Origin: an uncultured Treponema sp.
GTDB taxonomy: Bacteria; Spirochaetota; Spirochaetia; Treponematales; Treponemataceae
Assembly: GCA_938039145.1 (NCBI GenBank)
Contig: CALHVG010000062.1
Span: 1-29,417 of the forward strand
Reading direction: 5' to 3'
Length of the DNA stretch: 29,417 bases
Part shown: positions 1 to 6,907 of the stretch, piece after piece
How positions within the stretch are numbered: position 1 is the stretch's first letter
Layout: every line of letters begins with the position of its first letter
Made by a program: the position numbers and the translations under genes
The notes under the pieces: generated by a model
Seen by the model: only the letters and a program-made list of their open reading frames with translations
What the model was told of the DNA's origin: nothing
Databases searched by the model: none

Positions 1-2
1 AG

Positions 3-227
3 TTATTCAGTTTTTTAGTTTTATGGTGCGGGTCAATTGCTTTATTCTTTTTTGCTTTTCTTATTATTATTTTGTCTGCTCTTGCAATCTTAAATTCTTT
101 TTTGAAGTCTCAATTTCCCGTAGCGCAAATGAATCATATGCGTTTGTTAGGAAGAATTAACTGCAAGGAAACCGTTCCGACGAAAGGAACGGAAGGGGTC
201 TTTGTTCGGATTTACAATAAGATATAG
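3..227 (+). CDS. Possible C-terminal tail of an upstream membrane protein (partial)
   Basis: A reading frame is open from the window edge to a TAG at 225-227. Its translation begins with about 30 hydrophobic residues (includes SIALFFFAFLIIILSALAIL) followed by a polar tail of about 40 residues ending RIYNKI. This could be the last membrane segment and cytoplasmic tail of a protein that starts outside the window. Against it, the stretch is T-rich, which by itself yields Phe/Leu/Ile codons, and a 7-bp hairpin (172-178 with 186-192) lies inside. No family was recognised. Confidence 0.25.
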   Translation, partial: LFSFLVLWCGSIALFFFAFLIIILSALAILNSFLKSQFPVAQMNHMRLLGRINCKETVPTKGTEGVFVRIYNKI

Positions 228-235
228 AGGAAGAC

Positions 236-267
236 GTTTTCTTTGTTTTTTGCGATTCAAAGAAAAC
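236..267 (+). promoter_or_regulatory. Leader hairpin upstream of chemoreceptor SD
   Basis: A perfect 10-bp inverted repeat, GTTTTCTTTG (236-245) and CAAAGAAAAC (258-267), has a 12-base loop. It ends 7 bases before the strong Shine-Dalgarno GGAGG (275-279) of the chemoreceptor gene. In the mRNA it would sit directly upstream of the ribosome-binding site and could affect stability or initiation. It could instead mark the end of an upstream transcript, although no U-run follows it on the + strand. I see no convincing sigma-28 or sigma-70 promoter for the gene. Confidence 0.45.
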
Positions 268-284
268 ACACAATGGAGGTCTAA

Positions 285-2426
285 ATGAAAAAGCGTTTTT
301 CTATCCGGTTGCAATTACTGAGTGCATTTACTGCTGTGATTGTATTGTTGCTGTTAACCGTGTCGGTGTTTACCGGCTCTCGCATGAAAAATGTAAGCAT
401 CGCGCATTTCAATAAAATTACGGCGAACGGTTTGATGTCTATCGGGAATGCGGTTGAAAATTTATTTGAAGATACGGGAAACATGGCGGACTTTCTTGTC
501 AGTCAGGACTGCGTGCGTAATGCGGACGATTCGCTTTATTCCGCCATACATATTGTCGAGCCTTCTAAACTTGATGAAACCAGAATGAACAAAAACAGCC
601 GTGATATATTGCATCTTTTTAAGACGCTCAAAAACAGTTTTCCGGACTACGTGGAAGCCTATATGGGGACAAAGTGGGGCGGTTTTATTTCTAATTCTGA
701 TGAAGATTTTCCTGCCGGTTTTGACCCGAGAAAGCGCGCATGGTACGAAGCCGCCTCGAAAGAGCCGGGCAAAGTCATCATAATGAATGCATTCATGTCT
801 ATCTTGGGATATGCTGTTGTTGCCCAAACAAAAAGTATCTATTCGCCTTCCAACGAATTTATCGGTGCTGTCGGCATAGAATTTTCGCTTGATACGCTTA
901 CCGATATGATTGCAGAATCGCATATTGGCAAAACCGGATATTTTATGCTGATACAAGCGGATAATACGATTCTTGCCGATCCTGCGCATTCCGATTTCCA
1001 TTTTAAAAATATGAATGACGTTAATGTCGCTGATTTTCAGAAATTGATGCAAGGCAAGCAATTGACTCCTATTGAAATTTCGATGGACGGAAAAGAGTGG
1101 ATTTGCCAATTCCATACCATTGATGGGCTTAATTGGAAAGTTATAGGACTGGTAGAAAAGCATGAGGTTTTTGCCGAGTATATTGGCATTCTGAGGATGA
1201 TTGTTATCCTTGGCATAGTGCTGGCGGTGCTTTTTTTGACGGCAGCGCTTTTCTTGGGAGAACGCATTGTCCGTCCTATAGCGTCGGCATCGGACAAGCT
1301 ACAGAACATCTCCGAGGGCGACGGAGACCTTACGGTCAGCCTTCCCGTGAGGGGCGCGGATGAGATAGCGCGGCTTTCCTCCGCGTTCAACAAGACGATA
1401 GAAAAGATTCGCGCCTCCGTGCATTCCGTGAGCGACAACGCCGTCTCCATGAAAGAGGTCGGGGCGTCGCTTGCCACGAACGTGAGCCAGACGGCGAGCG
1501 CGATAAACGAGATAAGCGCGAACATCGAGAACGTGAAAAAGCAGATTCTCTACCACACCTCGAGCGTGGTCGCCGTCGGCGCGTCGCTCCAGGCGATGCA
1601 GGTTACGATAGGCGAGGTTGACGCGTCCGCCAAGGAGCAGAGCGCCACCGTCGGAAGGTCGTCCTCGAAGGTGACGGAGATGATGGCAAGCATCCGAAAC
1701 GTCGCTTCCGTGGTCGAGAGCAACCTGAAGGCTTTGACGGACCTGAACGAGGCGACCGAGGGCGGCAAGGCTATCATCGAGCAGACGGTGGACCTGAGCC
1801 ACGACGTGGACGAGGGCTCGGCGATTCTTCTGGAGGCGAGCACGGTGATACAGAACATAGCGGAACAGACGAACCTCTTGGCGATGAACGCGGCGATAGA
1901 GGCGGCGCACGCCGGCGAGGCTGGGAAAGGCTTTGCCGTGGTGGCGGACGAAATACGAAAGCTCTCGGAGGAGTCCGGGGCGCAGGGAAAGAACATCGTG
2001 AAAATCCTCACCGACCTGAAGGACAAGATAAAGAAGGTGAGCGGCTCTGCGGCGGAGGCGAAAGTCGAGTTCGAGAACATTTTCAGGCTCGCCGAGCGGA
2101 CGAGGGAGAACGAGCAGTCCGTGATGGGAAGCATGAGGGAGCAGGACGAGCGCAGCGCGGAAGTGATACATGCGATAGGTGAGATAGCCGAGATATCCCG
2201 GTCTGTGCAGGGCGGCGCGGAGGAGATGCTGAAGAACAGCACGCTTGTCTCCGGGGAGATGGAGAGGCTCGGGTTGATGTCCGACAGCATAGCGGCGAGC
2301 ATAACCGAGATGGCGGCGGGGACGGCGCAGATAAACTGCGCGGTGCAGGAGATAAACGAGATATCCATAAGGAACAAGGAGAGCATAGGAAACCTTGTGG
2401 GCGAGGTGAAGAAATTTAAGGTCTGA
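285..2426 (+). CDS. Methyl-accepting chemotaxis protein, dCache sensor, mosaic composition
   Basis: Membrane chemoreceptor of 713 residues that passes ligand binding to CheA/CheW. Visible parts: transmembrane helix about 9-30; periplasmic double-Cache-like sensor about 35-295 with a FDPRKRAWY segment (146-154); second membrane helix about 302-325; HAMP about 326-378 followed by GDGDLT; cytoplasmic coiled coil with the conserved hairpin tip around EQTNLLAMNAAIEAAHAGEA (527-546). In the sensor the usual Tyr of the YDPRxRxWY segment is Phe and the usual Asp of the GVVGID segment is Glu (GAVGIEFS), so a standard amino-acid ligand is doubtful. The start is set by GGAGG five bases upstream. GC content jumps near the HAMP boundary (about base 1290): sampled 60-base blocks hold 42% GC in the sensor (901-960) but 55% (1381-1440) and 68% (1861-1920) in the signalling part. 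Confidence 0.95.
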   Translation: MKKRFSIRLQLLSAFTAVIVLLLLTVSVFTGSRMKNVSIAHFNKITANGLMSIGNAVENLFEDTGNMADFLVSQDCVRNADDSLYSAIHIVEPSKLDETRMNKNSRDILHLFKTLKNSFPDYVEAYMGTKWGGFISNSDEDFPAGFDPRKRAWYEAASKEPGKVIIMNAFMSILGYAVVAQTKSIYSPSNEFIGAVGIEFSLDTLTDMIAESHIGKTGYFMLIQADNTILADPAHSDFHFKNMNDVNVADFQKLMQGKQLTPIEISMDGKEWICQFHTIDGLNWKVIGLVEKHEVFAEYIGILRMIVILGIVLAVLFLTAALFLGERIVRPIASASDKLQNISEGDGDLTVSLPVRGADEIARLSSAFNKTIEKIRASVHSVSDNAVSMKEVGASLATNVSQTASAINEISANIENVKKQILYHTSSVVAVGASLQAMQVTIGEVDASAKEQSATVGRSSSKVTEMMASIRNVASVVESNLKALTDLNEATEGGKAIIEQTVDLSHDVDEGSAILLEASTVIQNIAEQTNLLAMNAAIEAAHAGEAGKGFAVVADEIRKLSEESGAQGKNIVKILTDLKDKIKKVSGSAAEAKVEFENIFRLAERTRENEQSVMGSMREQDERSAEVIHAIGEIAEISRSVQGGAEEMLKNSTLVSGEMERLGLMSDSIAASITEMAAGTAQINCAVQEINEISIRNKESIGNLVGEVKKFKV

Positions 2427-2484
2427 TAATAAGGGAGGGGCGGTGGTATTGGATTTACAACCGTTTATGCTTCTTCCGCCTGTA

Positions 2485-2510
2485 CGAGTTTTGCCGGAAG
2501 GCAAAACTCG
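2485..2510. repeat. Perfect hairpin, 11-bp stem, GGAA loop
   Basis: CGAGTTTTGCC (2485-2495) and GGCAAAACTCG (2500-2510) are exact reverse complements separated by GGAA. It is the first of four hairpins in a row behind the chemoreceptor gene. Confidence 0.85.
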
Positions 2511-2524
2511 CATAAGACATCTTG

Positions 2525-2552
2525 CACGAATCGGGCTTTTGCCCGATTCGTG
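2525..2552. repeat. Perfect hairpin, 12-bp stem, TTTT loop
   Basis: CACGAATCGGGC (2525-2536) and GCCCGATTCGTG (2541-2552) are exact reverse complements around TTTT. The stem is GC-rich and would be very stable in RNA. It starts 14 bases after the previous hairpin. Confidence 0.85.
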
Positions 2553-2604
2553 GGACGGACATACGGGACGTTACACAATGAACGATGCCTAAAAATGTCC
2601 GTCC
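2553..2604. repeat. Inverted repeat, 10-bp stem, 32-base loop
   Basis: GGACGGACAT (2553-2562) and ATGTCCGTCC (2595-2604) are exact reverse complements. The left arm directly abuts the end of the preceding hairpin, so the two could stack coaxially. Confidence 0.75.
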
Positions 2605-2667
2605 GACTGCCCATTCTCCCTTGAAAAAGATTTAAGGCTGGTAACCAAAGATTTCCGCAAATGAGAA

Positions 2668-2715
2668 CGCCATTTTAAAAGAATCAAGGGGAATGCTTGG
2701 TTCTCTAAAATGGCG
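2668..2715. repeat. Inverted repeat, 10-bp stem, 28-base loop
   Basis: CGCCATTTTA (2668-2677) and TAAAATGGCG (2706-2715) are exact reverse complements. It lies 50 bases beyond the stop codon of the M18 aminopeptidase gene on the - strand and may belong to that transcript's 3' end. Confidence 0.7.
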
Positions 2716-2765
2716 CACTCACGATGGATTATTCGCTTCCGGGGGCTAAATTGTTTGTCCGTGTG

Positions 2766-4157
2766 TTATTTCAGTTGCAAAAACGCTTTGTATCCGGTAT
2801 ATGCCTGTTTTACGTCTTCCTGTGCTGTAAGTTCCCACGGCGCATGCATACTTAGCACAGAAATCCCTGCGTCAAGGACATTCATTCCGTATTTTGCCGC
2901 TAAATATGCGATTGTTCCGCCGCCGCCTTGGTCTACTTTGCCAAGTTCCGCCATTTGGTAGTTCACTTCGGCTTTTGTCATGCAGGCTCTTAGTTTTGCG
3001 ATGAACTCAGGATTTGCGTCGCTTGCGCCTGATTTTCCTCGGCTTCCTGTGTATTTATTGAAGACAAGCCCGCCGCCCAAAAATGATGCGTTGTCCTTGT
3101 CATATAGGTTGGTGTTCAGCGGGTCAAAAGCTGCGTTCACATCGCTTGAAAGCATATAGCTGTTAGCCAATGCTCGGCGCAATGAAAGTTCGCTGTATTC
3201 CGGATTTAGGCGAGCGATAATTTCTGCAAGTGCGTTCTCGAAAAAATGAGACCCCATTCCTGTTGCTCCCACAGAACCGATTTCTTCTTTGTCTACGCAG
3301 AGACAACAACTGGTTCTGCTCGGTTTTTTATCCGAATCCATCAGGGCGGCGAACGATGTGAATGCGCAAGCCCTGTCGTCCTGTCCGTAGCCCAAAATCA
3401 GAGAGCGGTCAAAGCCGCAGTCGCGGGATTTTCCGGCAGGAACGATTTCAAGTTCCGCGGATTCAAAATCGTTTTCTTCTATTCCGTATTTTTCTTTAAG
3501 AAGTTTTAGGATTATTTTTTTACTTGTTAATTTTTCGTCCTTCTTTTTCTTTTTATCTTTTTCATCGGAATTTTCATCTTTCTTTGACGGTTTTATCGAG
3601 CCGATTATTACGTCAAGGTCTTCGCCTTTGATAATTTCGGTTCCCGCTTTTTTCATCTGTTCCTGTGCAAGGTGCGGCAAAATGTCCGAAATGCAGAAAA
3701 CCGGATCGGATTCATCTTCGCCCACGTTGATATTCACCGCTGTTCCGTCGGCTTTGCACACGATGCCATGAATTGCAAGCGGCGTTGTTACCCATTGGTA
3801 TTTTTTTATTCCGCCGTAATAATGCGTATTCAAATATGTGATGAAATCTTTTTCATAAATAGGATTTTGTTTTGCGTCCAGCCTTGGGGAATCGATGTGG
3901 GCTCCAAGTATGTTGAGTCCGTTTTCGATGTTCTCGCTTCCGATTTCGAACAGGGCGACAACCTTGTTCATCTTTTGGACAAAAACTTTGTCGCCGGCTT
4001 TGAGCGTGTCCGCCTGGGAAATATCCACGTAGCCGTTGGCTTTTGCCCCTTCGATTATTTGCGCAACGCATTCACGTTCGGTTTTTCCGTTGTCAAGAAA
4101 ATTTTTGTAGTTTTCCAGCAGATTTTCGCCGAAATTTTTGTTCTTTGATTTTTTCAT
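2766..4157 (-). CDS. apeA: M18 family aminopeptidase
   Basis: Cytosolic zinc aminopeptidase of 463 residues that removes N-terminal residues from peptides. The M18 metal and catalytic positions are visible: GAHIDSPRLD (His87, Asp89), GQDDR (Asp260), DKEEIGS (Glu291/Glu292), LSSDVNAAFDP (Asp339) and SMHAPWEL (His438). The length and the GYGQDDRACA context fit the ApeA-like branch rather than the shorter ApeB type. Residues about 189-213 form a Lys/Asp/Glu-rich low-complexity insert between conserved segments. The start has GGGAG (bases 4164-4168) six bases upstream. It is the last gene of a - strand operon, 21 bases after gph. The family is secure; the ApeA assignment is by resemblance. Confidence 0.92.
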   Translation of the reverse strand: MKKSKNKNFGENLLENYKNFLDNGKTERECVAQIIEGAKANGYVDISQADTLKAGDKVFVQKMNKVVALFEIGSENIENGLNILGAHIDSPRLDAKQNPIYEKDFITYLNTHYYGGIKKYQWVTTPLAIHGIVCKADGTAVNINVGEDESDPVFCISDILPHLAQEQMKKAGTEIIKGEDLDVIIGSIKPSKKDENSDEKDKKKKKDEKLTSKKIILKLLKEKYGIEENDFESAELEIVPAGKSRDCGFDRSLILGYGQDDRACAFTSFAALMDSDKKPSRTSCCLCVDKEEIGSVGATGMGSHFFENALAEIIARLNPEYSELSLRRALANSYMLSSDVNAAFDPLNTNLYDKDNASFLGGGLVFNKYTGSRGKSGASDANPEFIAKLRACMTKAEVNYQMAELGKVDQGGGGTIAYLAAKYGMNVLDAGISVLSMHAPWELTAQEDVKQAYTGYKAFLQLK

Positions 4158-4178
4158 ATGTTTCTCCCAAAAAAATAA

Positions 4179-4838
4179 TTACTTTGTAAGTTTGTCAAAA
4201 AGTTCCTCGCAGGATTCGACAATTTCCTCCGCTCCGTTTGCAATAAGGAACTCCTTTGACTTAAATCCCCAGTCCACGGAAATGCATTTTATTCCCGCAT
4301 TTTTTGCAGTCATTATGTCAACTTCGGAATCTCCGATGTAGACTGCCGATTTTTTGCTGCATTCAAGGAGTTTTAAAATTCCGTTTACCGTGTCCGGGGA
4401 CGGTTTCGGATTTGTGCCGTCTTTTATTCCCGCCGCAGAATCGAAAATCCCGTCGAAATATTGGCTGCACAGTGATTTTACTCCATAATCAGGCTTGTTG
4501 GAAACTACCGCCACCTTGTATCCGCAGTTCTTGAGATTTTTTAAAAGCTCCACGATTCCGTCGTAGGGCTTTGTTTTTACGGCGCAGTGCTCTGTGTAAT
4601 ATCCGTTGAAACTTTCCAAAACCCGCTGAATGTTCTGGAACGGAGTGTGTTCCGGAACGGCTCTTTCTACAAGTTTTTCAAGTCCGTTTCCGACGAATGT
4701 TCTTACTTCTTCCAATTTTCGCGGCATGAATCCGTTTTCTTTTAGGGCAAAATTGATAGAATCCGTTAAATCTTGAAGCGTATCTAAAATTGTGCCGTCC
4801 ATGTCAAAAATTGCAACGGAATATTTTGCTTTTTTCAT
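4179..4838 (-). CDS. gph: HAD phosphatase, phosphoglycolate phosphatase-like
   Basis: Hydrolase of 219 residues in the HAD superfamily; this group removes phosphate from 2-phosphoglycolate or similar small phosphoesters. Motif I is FDMDGTILDT with nucleophile Asp12 and acid/base Asp14; motif II is VVSNK; the conserved Lys lies in NPKPSPDTV; motif IV is IGDSEVDI. The frame stays open upstream to base 4937, but that extension runs back into the ettA coding region and has no Shine-Dalgarno. The internal ATG at 4838 has AGAAGG a few bases upstream and begins exactly where the family normally starts. It lies 26 bases after ettA and 21 before the aminopeptidase gene, so co-transcription is likely. 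The substrate is inferred from sequence similarity only. Confidence 0.85.
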   Translation of the reverse strand: MKKAKYSVAIFDMDGTILDTLQDLTDSINFALKENGFMPRKLEEVRTFVGNGLEKLVERAVPEHTPFQNIQRVLESFNGYYTEHCAVKTKPYDGIVELLKNLKNCGYKVAVVSNKPDYGVKSLCSQYFDGIFDSAAGIKDGTNPKPSPDTVNGILKLLECSKKSAVYIGDSEVDIMTAKNAGIKCISVDWGFKSKEFLIANGAEEIVESCEELFDKLTK

Positions 4839-4864
4839 ATTTTCGCCTTCTTTTGAACCAAAAA

Positions 4865-6601
4865 TTATCTTGAAAGTTTTCTGTAAACCGTTCTTTTGGG
4901 AACGCCCGCTTCTTCTCCGAATTCTTTCATTTTCCATTCGGCATATTCCGACCAGTTTCCTTCAAAAAAGCGGACTTCCGAATTATTTTCGAACGCCAAA
5001 ATGTGCGTGCAGATTCTGTCAAGGAACCATCTATCGTGGCTTACAACAAGTGCGCTTCCCGCAAAATCTTCAAGCGCTTCTTCCAACGAGCGGATTGTCT
5101 GCACATCCAAATCGTTTGTAGGCTCGTCGAACAAAAGCACGTTTCCCGCTTCCTTCAGCATCATTCCAAGATTCAGACGATTTTTTTCTCCGCCAGAAAG
5201 CACGCCGACTTTTTTATTTTGGTCTGCCCCGGCAAAATTAAACCAACCGCAATAAGCGTGGGCGTTCACTTCTCTTATTCCGCCTTCAAGCGCATGGCCT
5301 TTTTCGTCCACTGCGCCAAGTTTTATCATGTCCGCACCGCCGCCCAATGTTTCGTAAACCGTTTTGTTTTCATCAAGCCCGGAACGCATTTGGTCTACGT
5401 AGACAAGTTTTACCGTCGAGCCGATACGAATTTCCCCGGAATCGGGTTTTTCGCCTGATTTTAAGCCTGCCTCTTCCGCAATCATTTTGAAAAGCGTTGT
5501 TTTTCCGGCTCCGTTCGGCCCTACGATTCCGACTATCGCGCCTGCCGGAATATGCGCATTCAGTTTGTCGAACAAAAGTTTTTCGCCGTATGATTTTGTC
5601 AGGTTTTCAATGTCTATAACTTGATTTCCAAGGCGCGGCCCTGCAGGAATTGAAATCTGCGTGTCTTTGAGCTGTTTTTTTGATTCCTGCGCCATAAGTT
5701 CGTTGTATCTGGTGATGTGCTCTTTGTGCTTTGCCTGCCTGCCTTTTACGCCCATGTGAATCCAGTCCAATTCCCGCTGTATTTCTTTTTGCCTTGCGGA
5801 TTCGGTTTTGTTTTCGAGTGCAAGCCGTTTTTGCTTCTGTTCAAGCCAACTTGAATAATTCCCTTTGAACGGGAATCCTTCGCCTCTGTCCAATTCCAAA
5901 ATCCAGCCCGCCACTTCATCAAGAAAATATCTGTCGTGGGTGATTGCGATTACCGTTCCTTTATAATCGTGAAGATGTTTTTCAAGCCAGGCTACAGTTT
6001 CGGCATCAAGATGGTTTGTCGGCTCGTCCAATAAAAGAATGTCCGGTTTTTGCAAAAGCAGACGGCAAAGGGCAACTCGGCGGCGTTCGCCCCCGGAAAG
6101 TACGTCAACTATTTGGTCTTGCGGCGGACATCTAAGTGCGTCCATGGCAAGTTCAAGATTGTTGTCCAAATTCCATGCGTCCAATGCATCCAGTTTTTCC
6201 TGGACTTCGCCTTGCCGAGCGCAAAGTTTGTCGATGTCGGCATCCGGGTCTCCGAACGCTTCGTTTATCCTGTCGAATTCTGAAAGAAGTTCCGTTATTT
6301 CTTTTACGCCTTCTTTTACGGTTTCAAGAACGGTTTTTCCGGGAGTGAGTTCAGGTTCCTGTTCAAGATAGCCGATTGTAAATCCCTGAACCAACGAAGT
6401 TTCGCCCGTAAAATCTTTGTCGATTCCTGCAAGGATTTTGAAAAGAGAGGATTTTCCGGCTCCGTTCGCACCCAGAACTCCGATTTTTGCTCCGTAATAG
6501 TAGGAAATGCTGATGTCTTTTAGGACGACTTTAGTTCCATATGAACGGGAAACTCGTTCCATTGTATAAATTATTTTTTTGTCGTCGAAAGTTTTTGCCA
6601 T
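4865..6601 (-). CDS. ettA: Energy-dependent translational throttle protein EttA (ABC-F)
   Basis: Soluble ABC-F ATPase of 578 residues; EttA binds the ribosomal E site and gates the first elongation steps according to ATP/ADP level. Two complete ABC domains are present: Walker A GANGAGKS (44-51) and GPNGAGKT (361-368), signatures LSGGE at 168-172 and 468-472, Walker B with DEPTNHLD and DEPTNDLD. The linker between domains (about 245-325) has the arginine/lysine-rich helix typical of ABC-F proteins, and the C-terminus ends YRKLSR as in EttA. There are no membrane segments, so it is not a transporter. GGAG (bases 6609-6612) lies seven bases before the ATG, and a weak -10-like TATATT lies further upstream (6636-6641). 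First gene of the ettA-gph-aminopeptidase operon. Confidence 0.95.
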   Translation of the reverse strand: MAKTFDDKKIIYTMERVSRSYGTKVVLKDISISYYYGAKIGVLGANGAGKSSLFKILAGIDKDFTGETSLVQGFTIGYLEQEPELTPGKTVLETVKEGVKEITELLSEFDRINEAFGDPDADIDKLCARQGEVQEKLDALDAWNLDNNLELAMDALRCPPQDQIVDVLSGGERRRVALCRLLLQKPDILLLDEPTNHLDAETVAWLEKHLHDYKGTVIAITHDRYFLDEVAGWILELDRGEGFPFKGNYSSWLEQKQKRLALENKTESARQKEIQRELDWIHMGVKGRQAKHKEHITRYNELMAQESKKQLKDTQISIPAGPRLGNQVIDIENLTKSYGEKLLFDKLNAHIPAGAIVGIVGPNGAGKTTLFKMIAEEAGLKSGEKPDSGEIRIGSTVKLVYVDQMRSGLDENKTVYETLGGGADMIKLGAVDEKGHALEGGIREVNAHAYCGWFNFAGADQNKKVGVLSGGEKNRLNLGMMLKEAGNVLLFDEPTNDLDVQTIRSLEEALEDFAGSALVVSHDRWFLDRICTHILAFENNSEVRFFEGNWSEYAEWKMKEFGEEAGVPKRTVYRKLSR

Positions 6602-6907
6602 CGAATTGCTCCGAAAATGTGATGTTATGTACCATAATATAACAGAATCCTAACTTAGTTGCTATGGTGCGGATATTTTTAGATTCATTAAAAAGTTCCG
6701 CACGATTTTCTTTTATTTTGAAATTTCTTTTGCGGAAAAATATATCCGCTTGCAAATTGCAAAATCTATAAATTTGCGGTTTTGTCGTTTTTTTGCTTTG
6801 TCTGCGCAAAACAAAAAATCAGGCAGAAAAATTGTATGAGGTTTCGCGATTCCGGTTTATATTTTCCTATCTTGTATTTTGGTTTTTCTTAGGCTAATCT
6901 ATGCTCT
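6602..6907. other. Divergent intergenic region between ettA and the debranching enzyme
   Basis: About 306 A+T-rich bases with no credible gene. The ettA end holds its Shine-Dalgarno and a poor -10 candidate. The other end holds the promoter-like pair listed at 6872-6900. The middle has short imperfect repeats of TTGCAA and TTTGCGG but nothing I can assign. Confidence 0.6.
6872..6900 (+). promoter_or_regulatory. Predicted promoter of debranching enzyme, leaderless geometry
   Basis: TTGTAT (6872-6877), 17-base spacer, TAATCT (6895-6900), then only seven bases to the ATG at 6908. Both hexamers match the sigma-70 consensus at three of six positions, so the call rests mainly on spacing and on similar geometry in front of other genes here. 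No Shine-Dalgarno exists; the nearest AGG is 14 bases from the ATG. Confidence 0.4.

Larger units (their letters stand above)
2427..2765. other. Non-coding gap between convergent genes, hairpin-rich
   Basis: The 339 bases between the converging chemoreceptor and M18 aminopeptidase genes hold no credible reading frame. Most of the space is occupied by four consecutive perfect inverted repeats, listed separately. None is followed by a T-run on either strand, so they do not look like classical intrinsic terminators, though they may act as 3'-end stabilisers for both transcripts. Confidence 0.7.

Noticed and set aside
1299..2513. 404-residue open frame on the - strand
   Set aside because: It is antisense to the GC-rich HAMP and signalling region of the chemoreceptor; high GC removes stops from the opposite strand. 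Its translation is Arg/His/Leu-rich and matches no protein pattern.
2485..2604. Intrinsic terminators for the chemoreceptor
   Set aside because: Stems are strong, but none is followed by a T-run on the + strand, nor by an A-run at the left edge that would serve the - strand.
4839..4937. 33-residue N-terminal extension of gph
   Set aside because: It overlaps the ettA end, has no SD, and its sequence is unlike the HAD family; the ATG at 4838 has an SD and the expected start.
6611..6623. Further copy of the 13-bp repeat near ettA
   Set aside because: CCGAAAATGTGAT differs at two positions, is single, and lies beside the ettA SD without periodic partners; probably chance.
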